Assembly: GCA_021018815.1 (NCBI GenBank)
Contig: JAITYX010000003.1
Span: 7,128,501-7,192,500, forward strand
From: Talinum fruticosum
Taxonomy: Eukaryota; Streptophyta; Magnoliopsida; Caryophyllales; Talinaceae
Reading direction: 5' to 3'
Length of the DNA: 64,000 bases
The notes beneath the pieces are model-generated. The model did no database searches and was not told where the DNA came from. It worked only from the letters and a program-made list of their open reading frames with translations. Below, piece after piece: positions 12,206 through 24,200 of the stretch (its first letter is position 1; the number at the start of each line of letters is the position of its first letter). Made by a program: the position numbers and the translations under genes.

Positions 12206-15200
12206 GTAAGTTCCTATTTGCTTTATGTTTAGATTGTTTTGTGAAGGACTGGAAGAGAAGGCAGTCTATTGTGTTAAGGGCCCTCTTGGCCTAGTTAGCC
12301 CTAGAAGACTATGGGCCCAAAGTTCACGTGTAGTCCAAAGCTCACCACATTATTTTATCTTGAGCATGTACCCTGCAAAAAGACAACTTGAATGTGGAGT
12401 TTGTGGATCACCACATTATTTATATTAGAGAGTTATAGTGCTTTAGAGACTTAGAGAATATTGGCATGTTTGTACAACAGGTAGTGGCACTCTATTGTGA
12501 GATAAATAAGGTGAATCCTATATTGTATAGGCTCATGAAGGTCAAATGAGGATTATACGTAGAAAATATGAGGGCATTAATGCAATGGCAAGGCAATGTA
12601 ATGCAATCAAATTTGTAATCAATCATGGTTACATAGTTTGTGGTAATCATAATTAGGGCCGGGCAACGGGTCGGGTCGTGGTCGGTCCATCACTATAAAG
12701 GGTCGGACCGGGCTAGGGAAAAATGAATGGGTTGGGTCGGGACCCCGACCCCGACCCCGACCCGCCTATGGGCCGGAGCTAAACATGAATTGACGGAGCT
12801 AAACATGTCATACTAATTTCGGAGGTGGGTTTGTTTTAAAAGCATCACATGAAGTTTTTGATTAGCGAAGATTTTTCATAAACTTACAAAATCCGATCCC
12901 GAGGATCCAAGGCAAAGGTGCCATAAGTCCATAACACATAGGCAAGCCTATGAATGCTTAGTCCGATGCTCATAAACTACAAAAAAACATAGTACAAAAG
13001 GGAAAAGAGTGGAATGTTCCCCCGATCTGCGAAGTTGTGGAGAATTTCTTCCCGCCATGAGAACTCGAGGAAAACGCAGAATCATCCCTTTGGAACAGCA
13101 AAGCTATAAAATCATCCTGATTGATATGGCTGTATTGTGGATTCTTCTCCGGAAAATGTAACTTCGTGAAAGACATCTCACTTTCTTACGAGTGGGAGTT
13201 ACATAATGAGCATCCAACTTGGAGTAATCTGATGACGAGTCATTGCAATCAGCACCGATGACTCCTATCTAGTGACCCCGAATGAAAACCCCAACAAAAA
13301 AATCATCAAACATAGCAGTGATCGAATACCTGAATATGCATAAAAAAATTGAGAACACCATTTCTAACTCTAAATATTGAAGCTTTATAATATCAACAAA
13401 CTTCGCGATCCCCACTCCTCTCTCTTGTATCATCATCCTCTTTGTGATTGATGGAATATGCATAAAAAAATTAATTAAAACAATTTAGATATATAAATAT
13501 AATCTACTACAACAATTAAAAAACTTAATTACTTAAAAGAATTAATTACCTAAAAGAAGATACTTGTATCATCATCCTCATTCCCTACATCTTCATATGA
13601 AGTAGAATCATTGTTAATTGCTAGAGTTGTATCATACTCGCACGTTGCCAATCTTGAAGACTTATGAGTGCTTGTACGGTCATAGGCTTCAAAGCACTAC
13701 GAGTAGGGGAGAGGTTTTTCCACCAAGACTAAAGACAAGCTCCGATGCTAGAGTACTAACTGGGATTTTTCCATCATAGAAAGCTCGGGATTTTGCCATC
13801 ATAGAAAGCTCCGGGTATCTCACCGAGCTCTTGTGCCAAAAATCCAAAACATTCAACTCCAAATTCAAATCAAGACCGGACTCCTCCAAGTATAAATCTA
13901 GATGGGACCTCCCGGTTTGGGGCATAGAGCTCCTACCACTAAAACTACTATAATCATCAAAGTAGTCATCCCCGGTAGCACTAACAGGACGAGAAGGATT
14001 AATGATAGGTGAAGTTGATGTTGAGTGTAGCTTGTACTCGTTGTATAAGGAACGCAAAGTGCTTAACACATTATCAACATGTTCCGTAGCTTCATCAAAT
14101 CCAAACAACTTACTAAATCGATACTCAACAAATTTAACTTTACACCGAGGATCCAAAATGACAAGCACATGACAAGTACAAATTATATTCCGACCAATAC
14201 TTGTCGAATTTTCCAAGCATCTCATTTGCCATATTAGCTAGATAAACATAACGACCCTGAGCCGGCTCAAGCAAATGCCTATGAACTATCTATGCACCCT
14301 TGAAATACAAATTAGAAACCACTAAACATGCAAGTTACCTCACAAAGACGTTTAGTGTCTGGTTACCTCATAAAATAACTTTAGAAATTTCTTAATCATA
14401 CTAAGTTTCTCCCGCTCATCCTCTAAAGGCACATAGGTTTTCAATGGGGAATTAGTTGATACCAAGTAGAGAAACATATTCTTATAATATAAAACATTAT
14501 CAAGCAACTTGTAAGTGGAATTCCAACGAATTTACATGTCCAAATTCAGTTTTCTTTTTACATTCAAATGAAAGATCTTTTGTGCACTTTCATAAAAATC
14601 TTTACCTCTAAGAGAAGATCTAGTAATCAATTTCACCAAATTTCGAATCTTTTCCATAATTTCCTCAATTTGACTTTAGACCTTCTTGCACAATAAGATT
14701 CGTAATATGTGCACACCATCATACATGAAAGAATGCACCGACTACTTTTCGGTCCACTTCTAGGAACAAAACGCTTTTTAGATTAGCCATCATCACATCA
14801 TTTTACTTAGCATTATCCACGCTTATGGTGAGTATCTTGTCCTCGATATTACATTGAGTAAGAAACATAAGCACTTTATTTGCTATGCTTTCACCATCAT
14901 ATGGAGGTGTCGGTGTCCTCAACCTAAGGATTCTTTTAAGCACTATCTACAAAGTGGGCTGTGATGCAAATATAGTGTTGATAAGTATGATTTGACCTCC
15001 AATTATTAGTTGTCAAACAAATCCTACCGGGATTCAATAACATATCTTTCAACTTATTTCTCTCCCCACCATACATAGACATTAGTTCCCTCTTAGCCGT
15101 TGAACGACTAAATGGCACAAAACTCGAGTTAGCTTTAGACATCATCCGTCTAAAAGCTTTTTCCTCACAAGTCATAAAAGAATGAGCTCCTTCAACTATA

Positions 15201-18200
15201 TAAAGAACAATTTTCTTACGAAACTCCCTTATATTAAACACAAATTCCACGTTATCATCATCACTATCCCCTTCACCACCTTGAAACCCACTAGGTCTCA
15301 TTGGACATCTCTCCAAATGAAGCTTTAATGAGAAGTCCTACTCCCGTTAGTAGCGAGATAAAGACATATTTCTGGTTCGATTAATGATATGAATGCAGTG
15401 AATGCACATAGATTTTGCAAAGAAGAACGAGTTCTTACCCCACTCGTTGATGTCGGACAAAATGTTCACAAGTGGGTGACTCGAAGCATATTTGAATGCT
15501 CTACTTGTTCTCTCGGTTCACCAGGTTTGTTGGTTGTACTCGGTTGATCTTCGAGAGTGAGCAAGCGAGCTTGCTGAGTTTGCTCATCTCGCTTGTCCTT
15601 CAACGATTCCGAGTTGGATCTTGAGTTAGTTCGATCCGAGTCATATGATGTTCCGAGTTGCCTCATTATGAGATGCTTTCTTTTGACTCTGTTTGAGCTC
15701 AACTTCAGCGAGATCATCTTCATCTCGACTCGTGTTTCGTGTATGAGAAGTTTGATTCATTTGTTTTTCCCCGATCAATCTCATCAAACATGTGGGTGCT
15801 TTCTTCCATTTTGTTAGTTCTTTTATTAAAAACACGATATCCTTTATCGTGAGGTAAGTAACCCGTAAAGATACCTTTATGTGACCGAGCATCAAACTTG
15901 GTTAGATGATCTTTACCATTGTTGTGAACAAAACACTTACATCTAAAGGGTTTGAAATATGAAATGTTGGGCTTCTTTCCCTCGTAAAGCTCGTAGGGAG
16001 TTTTCTTCAAGATGGGTCCGATGAGGCATCCGATAAGTGTGTAGTTTGTCTGTGTTGACAACCTCGACCCGTAAATAGTAAGGTATATCATGTTCAATCA
16101 TCATTGTCCTTCCTATTTCTTCAAGAGTTCGGTTCTTTCTCTCTCGCTACCCCATTATGTTGAGGGGTTATGGGTGCTTGAGAAGTTGTGAGAGATATCA
16201 TTCTTGTCGTCGCGTAACTATGCAAATTCCGAGTAGTCGAACTCCCTTCCATGGTCGGTTCGTATTCTTCCGATTTGAGTTTGAGACTTTAGTTGAATTT
16301 TCCCTGCAGAGCTTGCTCGAGCTCTTTGAAGGCTTCATTTTTGTTTTTGAGAAAACAAACCTAGGTAAATCGTGAATAATCATCAACAATTACAAGTACA
16401 TATGATTTACCTTCGAAATTCTTCACGAAATTTCACTACATAAATCCATATGAATTAACTCAAGCACTTTGGATTTGGATGTGGAAACAGTTTTGAAAAG
16501 TTTGAAGGATGATCCGACGTGGTTCCCTTTTGTGCATGCTTCACAAATTTTATCTTTCTTAAATGCACAGTTAGGTAAACCCCTAACTAAACCATGAGAT
16601 GCAAGCTTTTTGATATTGTGCATGCTAATATGATCTAGTCTTCGATGCCATGTCCAAGAATCATCATGCAATGATACTTTTAAACAAGATAAATTCTGAC
16701 TTGGATCGAAAGAGGAACAAGATAGGTATTACTCTACCCGATCTCTTACCTAATAGCTTAGTCTCTTTAGTGGTTGCATTAAAAATTGGTATGAGTGAAT
16801 CTTACCTCTTGACCTTTGTCACATTGAGAGATGCTCGAGTAGATTATACTTTAATCCTTTGACAAGATAGACTGGGCCGACTAAGTTGTCTCCTTTCCTA
16901 ATCTTACCAATTCCAACTATCTTGCCCTTATTATCATCTCCAAAAGTGACTTTACCTCCTTTGAAATCTTCTAACTTAGAAAAGAGTCTTGAATTTCCTA
17001 ACATGTGACGTGAGCATCCATTATCTAAGTACCAATGACCTTTTGTCCTTTTTCGAGTGACCCGCAAGTCAGAAACACACTAATGCTTCTCACTTCCTCT
17101 AACGAACTCTGTGGTCATTTTATGAGGAAGAAGACTCTTGGGAACCAGATTTGAATGATTTTGGGTTTGGTGTGATTCCGAGTCTTCTTTCTAGAAGACC
17201 GAGTCTATATCTCTTTCTTTTGAAAATATTTTCTTTTATAAACAAGTGGAGAAGGTTTTTCTTGTAAACTGGTTTGGGCTTAGTCCTCCTTTCATTCTTA
17301 TGAATAGGACCACCGATGTCATAGAACAACCCACCCCACTAAAAAAATTAGAACATCATCATTCTAGTCATTTGTCCCCCTCCCACAAACCTCGCTCACC
17401 TCCTCCCCACTCTTCCTTCAGCCACCAACTCGGTAGATGTGTAGATGTTGGCTGGCAATCTTAAAGGTGCCTACCCTTACAAGCGTTTATCTTCCTCATG
17501 CACCTTTATTTACCCAAAACCAACTAATGCTACTTGTGTACTATCTTCACACTAGTACCTACCCCTATCATGACGACATACCTATTTGTTGATGGAAATT
17601 GCTCATCAACACTCCAAAAACAAGAAAAAAAGTACTCTGTAGTAAAATAATGTTAGAGGATAACAACAAAAGGCACCTTAAGTTAATTGTTGGAGGATCA
17701 GAATGTTCTCTAGTGTTGCTACCTCTCGCCTTTAAAACCCTTTAGATTCAAATTTGGAAATAAAGGCTCTAGAGTCTGGACTAGATTTTGGGGGCTTCCC
17801 GACCAAATTTGATTTGTAGTGGGTTGGATTTGAATGGTGATCAAAAAAAAAAAAAAAAAAGGTGATTGTCGATTTTGTTGAGGTCGGTTTTGGTGAAGCT
17901 GTAAGGCTTCTCTCCTTGATGTGGTGGGGTTAGCGGCAATGATGGGGGCTAGGGGGTAAGAGGGAGATGGTGAAGGTGAGGGGCAGGTAGTGGTGGTGAG
18001 CTTAAGAGGCACAAGGTGAACATTGGTGCGAAGTGTACTCGGGCTGTGACCAATATGCTTCAACCATGAATATAAAGTGCACCTTTTCGGAAAAATGCTT
18101 ATATTTTGTCTGTAAAAAGTATCTTCTACCAAGCAACTGTTTAATTGCCACTAGAAGAGTGATACGATCCAAGAAAGCAATATTTTGCTGCTAATAAGGT

Positions 18201-21200
18201 TTTTAGACATCTAAAAAGGTTAAGTCCCTAACAACTATGGCACTAGCCGATGAAACTGGACATATGCCATTACAATAATAAGAAAATTTTCACTTTCTAG
18301 TCCCAAACTGCCGAACACCCTACATTTGTGCATTTATTTGATTAGCAAGTATGCGGTTTATCTTAGGTAATATGAAGAATGATAGCATGGTAAAATCATA
18401 GGTATACCTCAATTAAATTACCCTCAGTCCAAGTACTCTCCATGTACCAAAACAAGTCCTAAACCCAAGGTGCTTGTCCAATCCTAAACATCATAGAAAC
18501 CACTACCCTCTCACATAACATGATAGATTATGTACAAAAATTGAATGCAATGGTTATATGGGAACTTTGTAGCCTTTGGATTGATGATTAACTCCTTAAG
18601 TAAGATTCTCAAGCAAGGTGATTACACATCATTACAAATTATAAGAAATAAAAGGTTGTCAAACCCTTTATTCTCCCCTCCCACCAATATTAAAGAAAAA
18701 AATGTTTTATCATAAGGTGGCTTCATACTAGATGAAGCCCGAGTGACACCTTCATCTTTGGGTAATATAATTGGTAAATCATATTTGTTCCATTTGGTGT
18801 CGAGCTTGTGGGCTGTTTAGTGGAATAAAACCTTGTGAATGAGAAATGACAACTATACTCTAATCTTGAGCCACTCAATAATCTGTCTCGTTGTTTGTAT
18901 TGTCCGACTTCAGCTTTTTCTTCTAGAGTGCATATATTTTACCATAGCTTAGCTGTTTTTTCGGCTTTGAAGTATCAAAATACAACTAGACGACTCTTGC
19001 TAAGAAATGTCGTTCATAAGCTCCTATTGAAGTCCTCCTAGCCCTTCAAAGCCCACTCGCCATACTATCTCCTATGTATAACTTGGAGCAATTTTTGTTT
19101 TTAATTGTGTTTTAATGAGATCTTTATATGTACAACAAGCATTATGAGATCCGTGAGTGAATGTTAGACAAATATGCTTAACGAGTTAATGGGTTTTTTT
19201 TTCTCAAACAAGTCACAAAAATTAGTTCGAAGGGGAAAAAAAGACGAGAGCATTGCTTCCCTTAATTGTTTAGGTCCGTAAACGAGCCGAGTCAAGCCGG
19301 AGCCCGATCGGCTCGCTCGGTTATATTTTAGCTCGCCTCGAAGTTTGCTCGAGCCTTTGAAGTTTAGGCTTGAGCTCGGCTTGGCTCGGATGGCTCGGCT
19401 CGAGCTCGGGCTCGGGCTCGGTTCAGGCTAGGCTTGATTTTTTCTGATTTGATTAATAAGTTTCTAAATTCAAAGCTATAATCGAAGTTAAATTCTATAT
19501 TTTTGTATTAGATTCAAGAAATAAGGGTTTGAATAAAATGTTGATGATTTTAGAGGTAATTTTACACTCTCCACACAAGTACTTTTAGAAAAAAATAAAC
19601 TATTTAGCCTAAACCGAGTCAAATCTAGCCGAGCCTTGCTGAGCTCAGCTCTGTATGCCTTCGAGCTGACTTGAGGCCGAACCAAGCTTTGACCGAGCCG
19701 AGCCCCGAGCTGAGTCCGAGCGTTCGGCTAGCCGGCTCGGTTGACTTACAGCCCTAGTTTAAGTCATATGTGCTACATCTTTGTGTAACTTCTAGACTGG
19801 TGGAAGCCCTGCATCTTTTATGTAAAACTAACCTTTGAGTCTTGCTTGTGAAACAAACTCGTTTCTGTCTTGGTCTAACATTCACTATCCATGTTATGAT
19901 TGTTGCAATGGCAAAGAGCTAATCAGAACAGTTTTTTTTTTTTTTTTTTTAAGTTCCAGCAATCAGATCTAGAAAGGATGATGTTATGGTGGTGGGGTAC
20001 GAAGTACTGAGAGGAGTTGATGTTGAATTTGTGATCGACATTTTGCGGCATATGCCCATAGTCATCTTGTTCTGTTTCGTCAAAAGTTCAAAAAGCATTG
20101 TCTTATATTCTGGCTAATAATATTTATGTACCTGAGAAGAAAGCTCTAAAGTTGGGTAAGAGTAACGATCCAAAAGAAGACAATGGATCAAATCATATAT
20201 CTCTTTTGATAGGACGCTGAGACCGATCACCACGTGGCACTAAATGAGTGGCTGAAGATGCTGAATGTATAAAGGTCGTCATGACCAAGATTTTCTTCAA
20301 ACTCAAGTGCCCACTCCAGCTTGTTTAGATGAATTCAGTCCCATTTACCCAACTAGTATACCCTGGGCTATACTGTACAAAACTGAAAAAATACTATATA
20401 CTTTATTCTGATTAAAAAATTTCATTTTCGATTGGATTGTTATTATGTATGCATGTTATTAGAAAGAACACCTTGGGTTGGAGCAATACTCAAAACTTAG
20501 TGTGTAATTCACATTTAGATACCCTAAAGTTAGTGACATTTAAACCCTGATCTTTTCGATTAAAAGTTTTGGTACCACATGTTAGCATATATACTCATGG
20601 TTTAGTTATGATATTACCATTATACTTTTATCATTTGATTTTTTTAATTTTTTTGAAATAAAGTCACTTAAGTTAAATCTACCCATCCTCCTCCTCGAAG
20701 ACCACCTTCACCACCAGTCATCACAACTGCAGCCCGTTACACTACCAACAGACAGCCTTGTCGTCGAAAACCCCACTGCCAGGGTCGTCGGAAACCGGCA
20801 AGTCTGTCGACAGTGTAGGCGCACCGGAAAGGGTCCTCCCTCCCTCCCCTCCCCCTCCCCCTCCCCCAATCACCATTCTCTCCTCCCTCCATTCTTCTTA
20901 TTCCTTCTTTTTCTTCCTGACCTTTCTCTCTCATCTCATCCCCAGCAATAAAAAAAGATTAAAGGATCGTTACCATCACGTATCCAGGAGATATAATGAT
21001 CGAAGACGCAAAAATTAGTTTGATATGAGCAAGTGCAGGAGACCAATTTCTTCCATCTGAGACATACCTAAAAGATCTGAAATTTGATGTCATTTATGCA
21101 AATTGAGAGCAAGAAACAAGAAAGGGAGCAGCAGAACGAGACATCGAGTTGTCGGTCTTGCCACATAGCATGCCATGCCATCACAAGCAGGAATGAATTT

Positions 21201-24200
21201 CACTACATTTTTGTCCATATAAATTGTTGAATCTTGAAGAGAGAGGTGCTCGCATTTTTCATCATTCATTTTCAATGAATAAATTGACAGAGCTTCTCTA
21301 TTCATTTTAATGACAGAATTTCTCTATTTATTTTTAAAAAATTCTTCTCTCTACTTTTGAGTTCTCGGTTCATCTTGATGAATTGTGACAGTGGGTTAAC
21401 TTATATTAGACTGCAACAAAAAGTTAATTTGATATGAATTTGTAGAGAAATTTTCCAAGAGAGGGGTGAGGGAAGAAGAGAATGAAGAAAGAGTAATAAA
21501 GTGAGAGCAAAAGTTGAATTAAATATTCCATTTTCCAGCACACACAAATATGATTCAGCATTTTTTTGGGGGTTGGGGGTTGTTCTTTCTAGCCAGAGGA
21601 AAGAGAGAAGGGGGACGAAGATTGAGAAGCAAAAATAGGCTAATTTTAGGGGGTAGAGGAAGGACAAAGAGGAATAGGGAAGGGAGGAGAGAGAATGGAG
21701 AGGCACCGATGCCTCTAGTGGACTTGCTGGTGGCTGACGACCCTGATGGTGGGCTTTCTGGCCACTGAAAAGTCTGCCAATGGTACCATGGCCAGTGGTT
21801 AGGTGTGTGTGGGGTGGTAAAGGTGGGGGAGGGGGAGGGGAGGGGGAGTTTTAGGGGTTTTAAAAATAAATTTTGAAGGGCATTAGTGTCATTTCAGGAC
21901 AAAATTATAAATAGATGGGCAGGTTAGCGTACTAAAAAATTAAGTTAAAAAAAATTTGGGGTTTGAAAGATTAAGGTCACCAACCTTTCAGCACCTAAAT
22001 GGGAAGTACTTCAAAAGGTCTTCGCTCAGTGCCATATAATCTTCGCATGCAACTCTTACATTCATTTTATTTATATACTTAGTTCTGATTAAAAAAATTA
22101 TTTATGTAGTCTATTATGTTATGTAGGCCCAACCATATTTTGCCTTAAAATTCAGCCCTCATACATGTTGGTCACCCATGTAAGGTAGTATGGGCTTTTG
22201 AAAGAATAAGCTCTCTTGTGTGGTGGACAGTCAGCATGTGGATTTTGGACTTTCTCCATCTGAACTTTAACATAACAAGCTCATGGATCATCTGTCTTGA
22301 TCTTGCTGATGCGCTGTTTAATTCGCCATTTGGTTTGGCTGATATAACCTGATGTTTATGGTTGCAATCAAATTGTTTTTTTTTTCTTGTGAGAAATGAT
22401 TTTTGTAGTTTTTAAGATTGGTCGATCATGAGCCATTATTTAGTGGATAAAAGAATGAATAATTGATGTGTGTTCAACCCATAAGATAAAATGTTAGTAT
22501 GACACTCTGTTAAATAAGTTGTTAATAATTATAGTGGATTTGATCATGAAGAAATGTATAGAAAGAAATGAACATAGCAATATAATATTGAATATAGAAA
22601 CATTAGAATGATGGAAAAGTGGATTCAAACTTGGTTTTCGTCATCTTAGAAAAAAAAAAAAAAGAAAAGTGTTTTCCTTGTCTAGGATGGATGCCATGGG
22701 CATGGAAAAGAATATTGCCTTGATTGTATATATTTAAGTTGATAAAAATAAGTGTGAAGTAGCTTAGATTAGTGTATATAGTACACTAGGAGCACATAGG
22801 TGGCTTATCTATCGATATTACGTTGATCTAATGATACACTTAAAGTCTCTTCCGTATAAAATAGCTGTGGATGATCTCACTTAATGGACTCAAGATGTGG
22901 TGTCGTGGTTTCTATTATTTGCTTTGCTGATATGGTACTAATCGATGAGAGCTAGAGAGTTACTATTGGATTGGAGAGTGAAGGAAGTTAGAGATATCCT
23001 TTGTACTCCGGTTTAGGTTGAACACATTGAAGACAAGTACTTAAAATGGAACTTCAGTTCTTTTATTTTATTTTATTTTATTTTTTTGGGAGGGGGTTGG
23101 AGAGATGGAAGTTACCATGAAGGTAGCAAGTGCTGAGGAAAAAGAGTTTAAATACTTGAATTGATCAAGCAAGTTAGAGAGGACGTCATGATGGCATTAT
23201 CCATTTTACTAGGGTGGGATAGCCAAAATAGGAGAATGCCTTTAGAGTTGTATGACAAGGGATCGACCAAACTATAATTGATGGTGGATGTGTGGTTATA
23301 TGAGATTGGATAGGATAATAAATGAAGTCATCAGAAAAAAAAGGTAGAAGGGTGCCAATAGAAGATAAGATGAGAGAATCAAGATTCATATGGTATGGAC
23401 AGATTACATAACACTATAAGTGCATGCATGAGATGTGAGAAGATTGATATTTCGGAATGTAATAATTTAAGAGTAGAGGGAGGCCAAAAGAAAATCGAAA
23501 TGAGGTGATTAAACTAGATATAGCATACTTATGGGAGGACTTGACTTTGGATAGGAACTTATGGAAGTCTAGGATTGAATTGAAGTCACATATGTTAAGT
23601 AGTTGGCAATTACCCTCCCTTAACTTCTAGATACTCGGAAAAGGCCATTGAGGTTATTTTGCTTGCAAACTGATTGATACCTCCTAGTTCTGTATGTTTG
23701 ATATTGGTATTATTTCTAGTGTATTCCTCTCACCCCTTTTTTGTGCCATTTGTATCTATATTTCCTGCCGTAACCGTCTATGGCTCTATTTGTACTGGTT
23801 GCTAATCTGGTGTTTCTTATGACAATTTTAATCCATTGCAATTGTTCTCTTCAAAATTTATTGTGGGAGTCCTAGAATGAGTCTCTCTGTTGGGGGTAAA
23901 GTGAGATCCACTCTGGTTATTATTCCTTCTTTTATCTTTCATACTGTGCGTGTGGTAACCTCATGAAAATGTTTTAATTGCTTTAAAAACATTTTAGAAA
24001 GACATTTTTGTGTGTCCCTTGGAATCGATTTCCCCATTTAAAGGGGTGAGGCTTCCTACATTTGGGTCTCCTAGACCTTACTTTGGCACTGGAGCTTGCC
24101 TTCTTAAGTGTATTGTTGCTGTAAAATGTATCAAATTTGAGCATTTCTTGATTGTGCCACTGGGCTTGTCTACTTCATCGAAGGTGTATGTTCAATGGCA

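Noticed and set aside
17719..18132. 137-residue minus-strand ORF
   Set aside because: Pro/Ser/Thr-rich, crosses a poly-A run, no recognisable motif or splice context.
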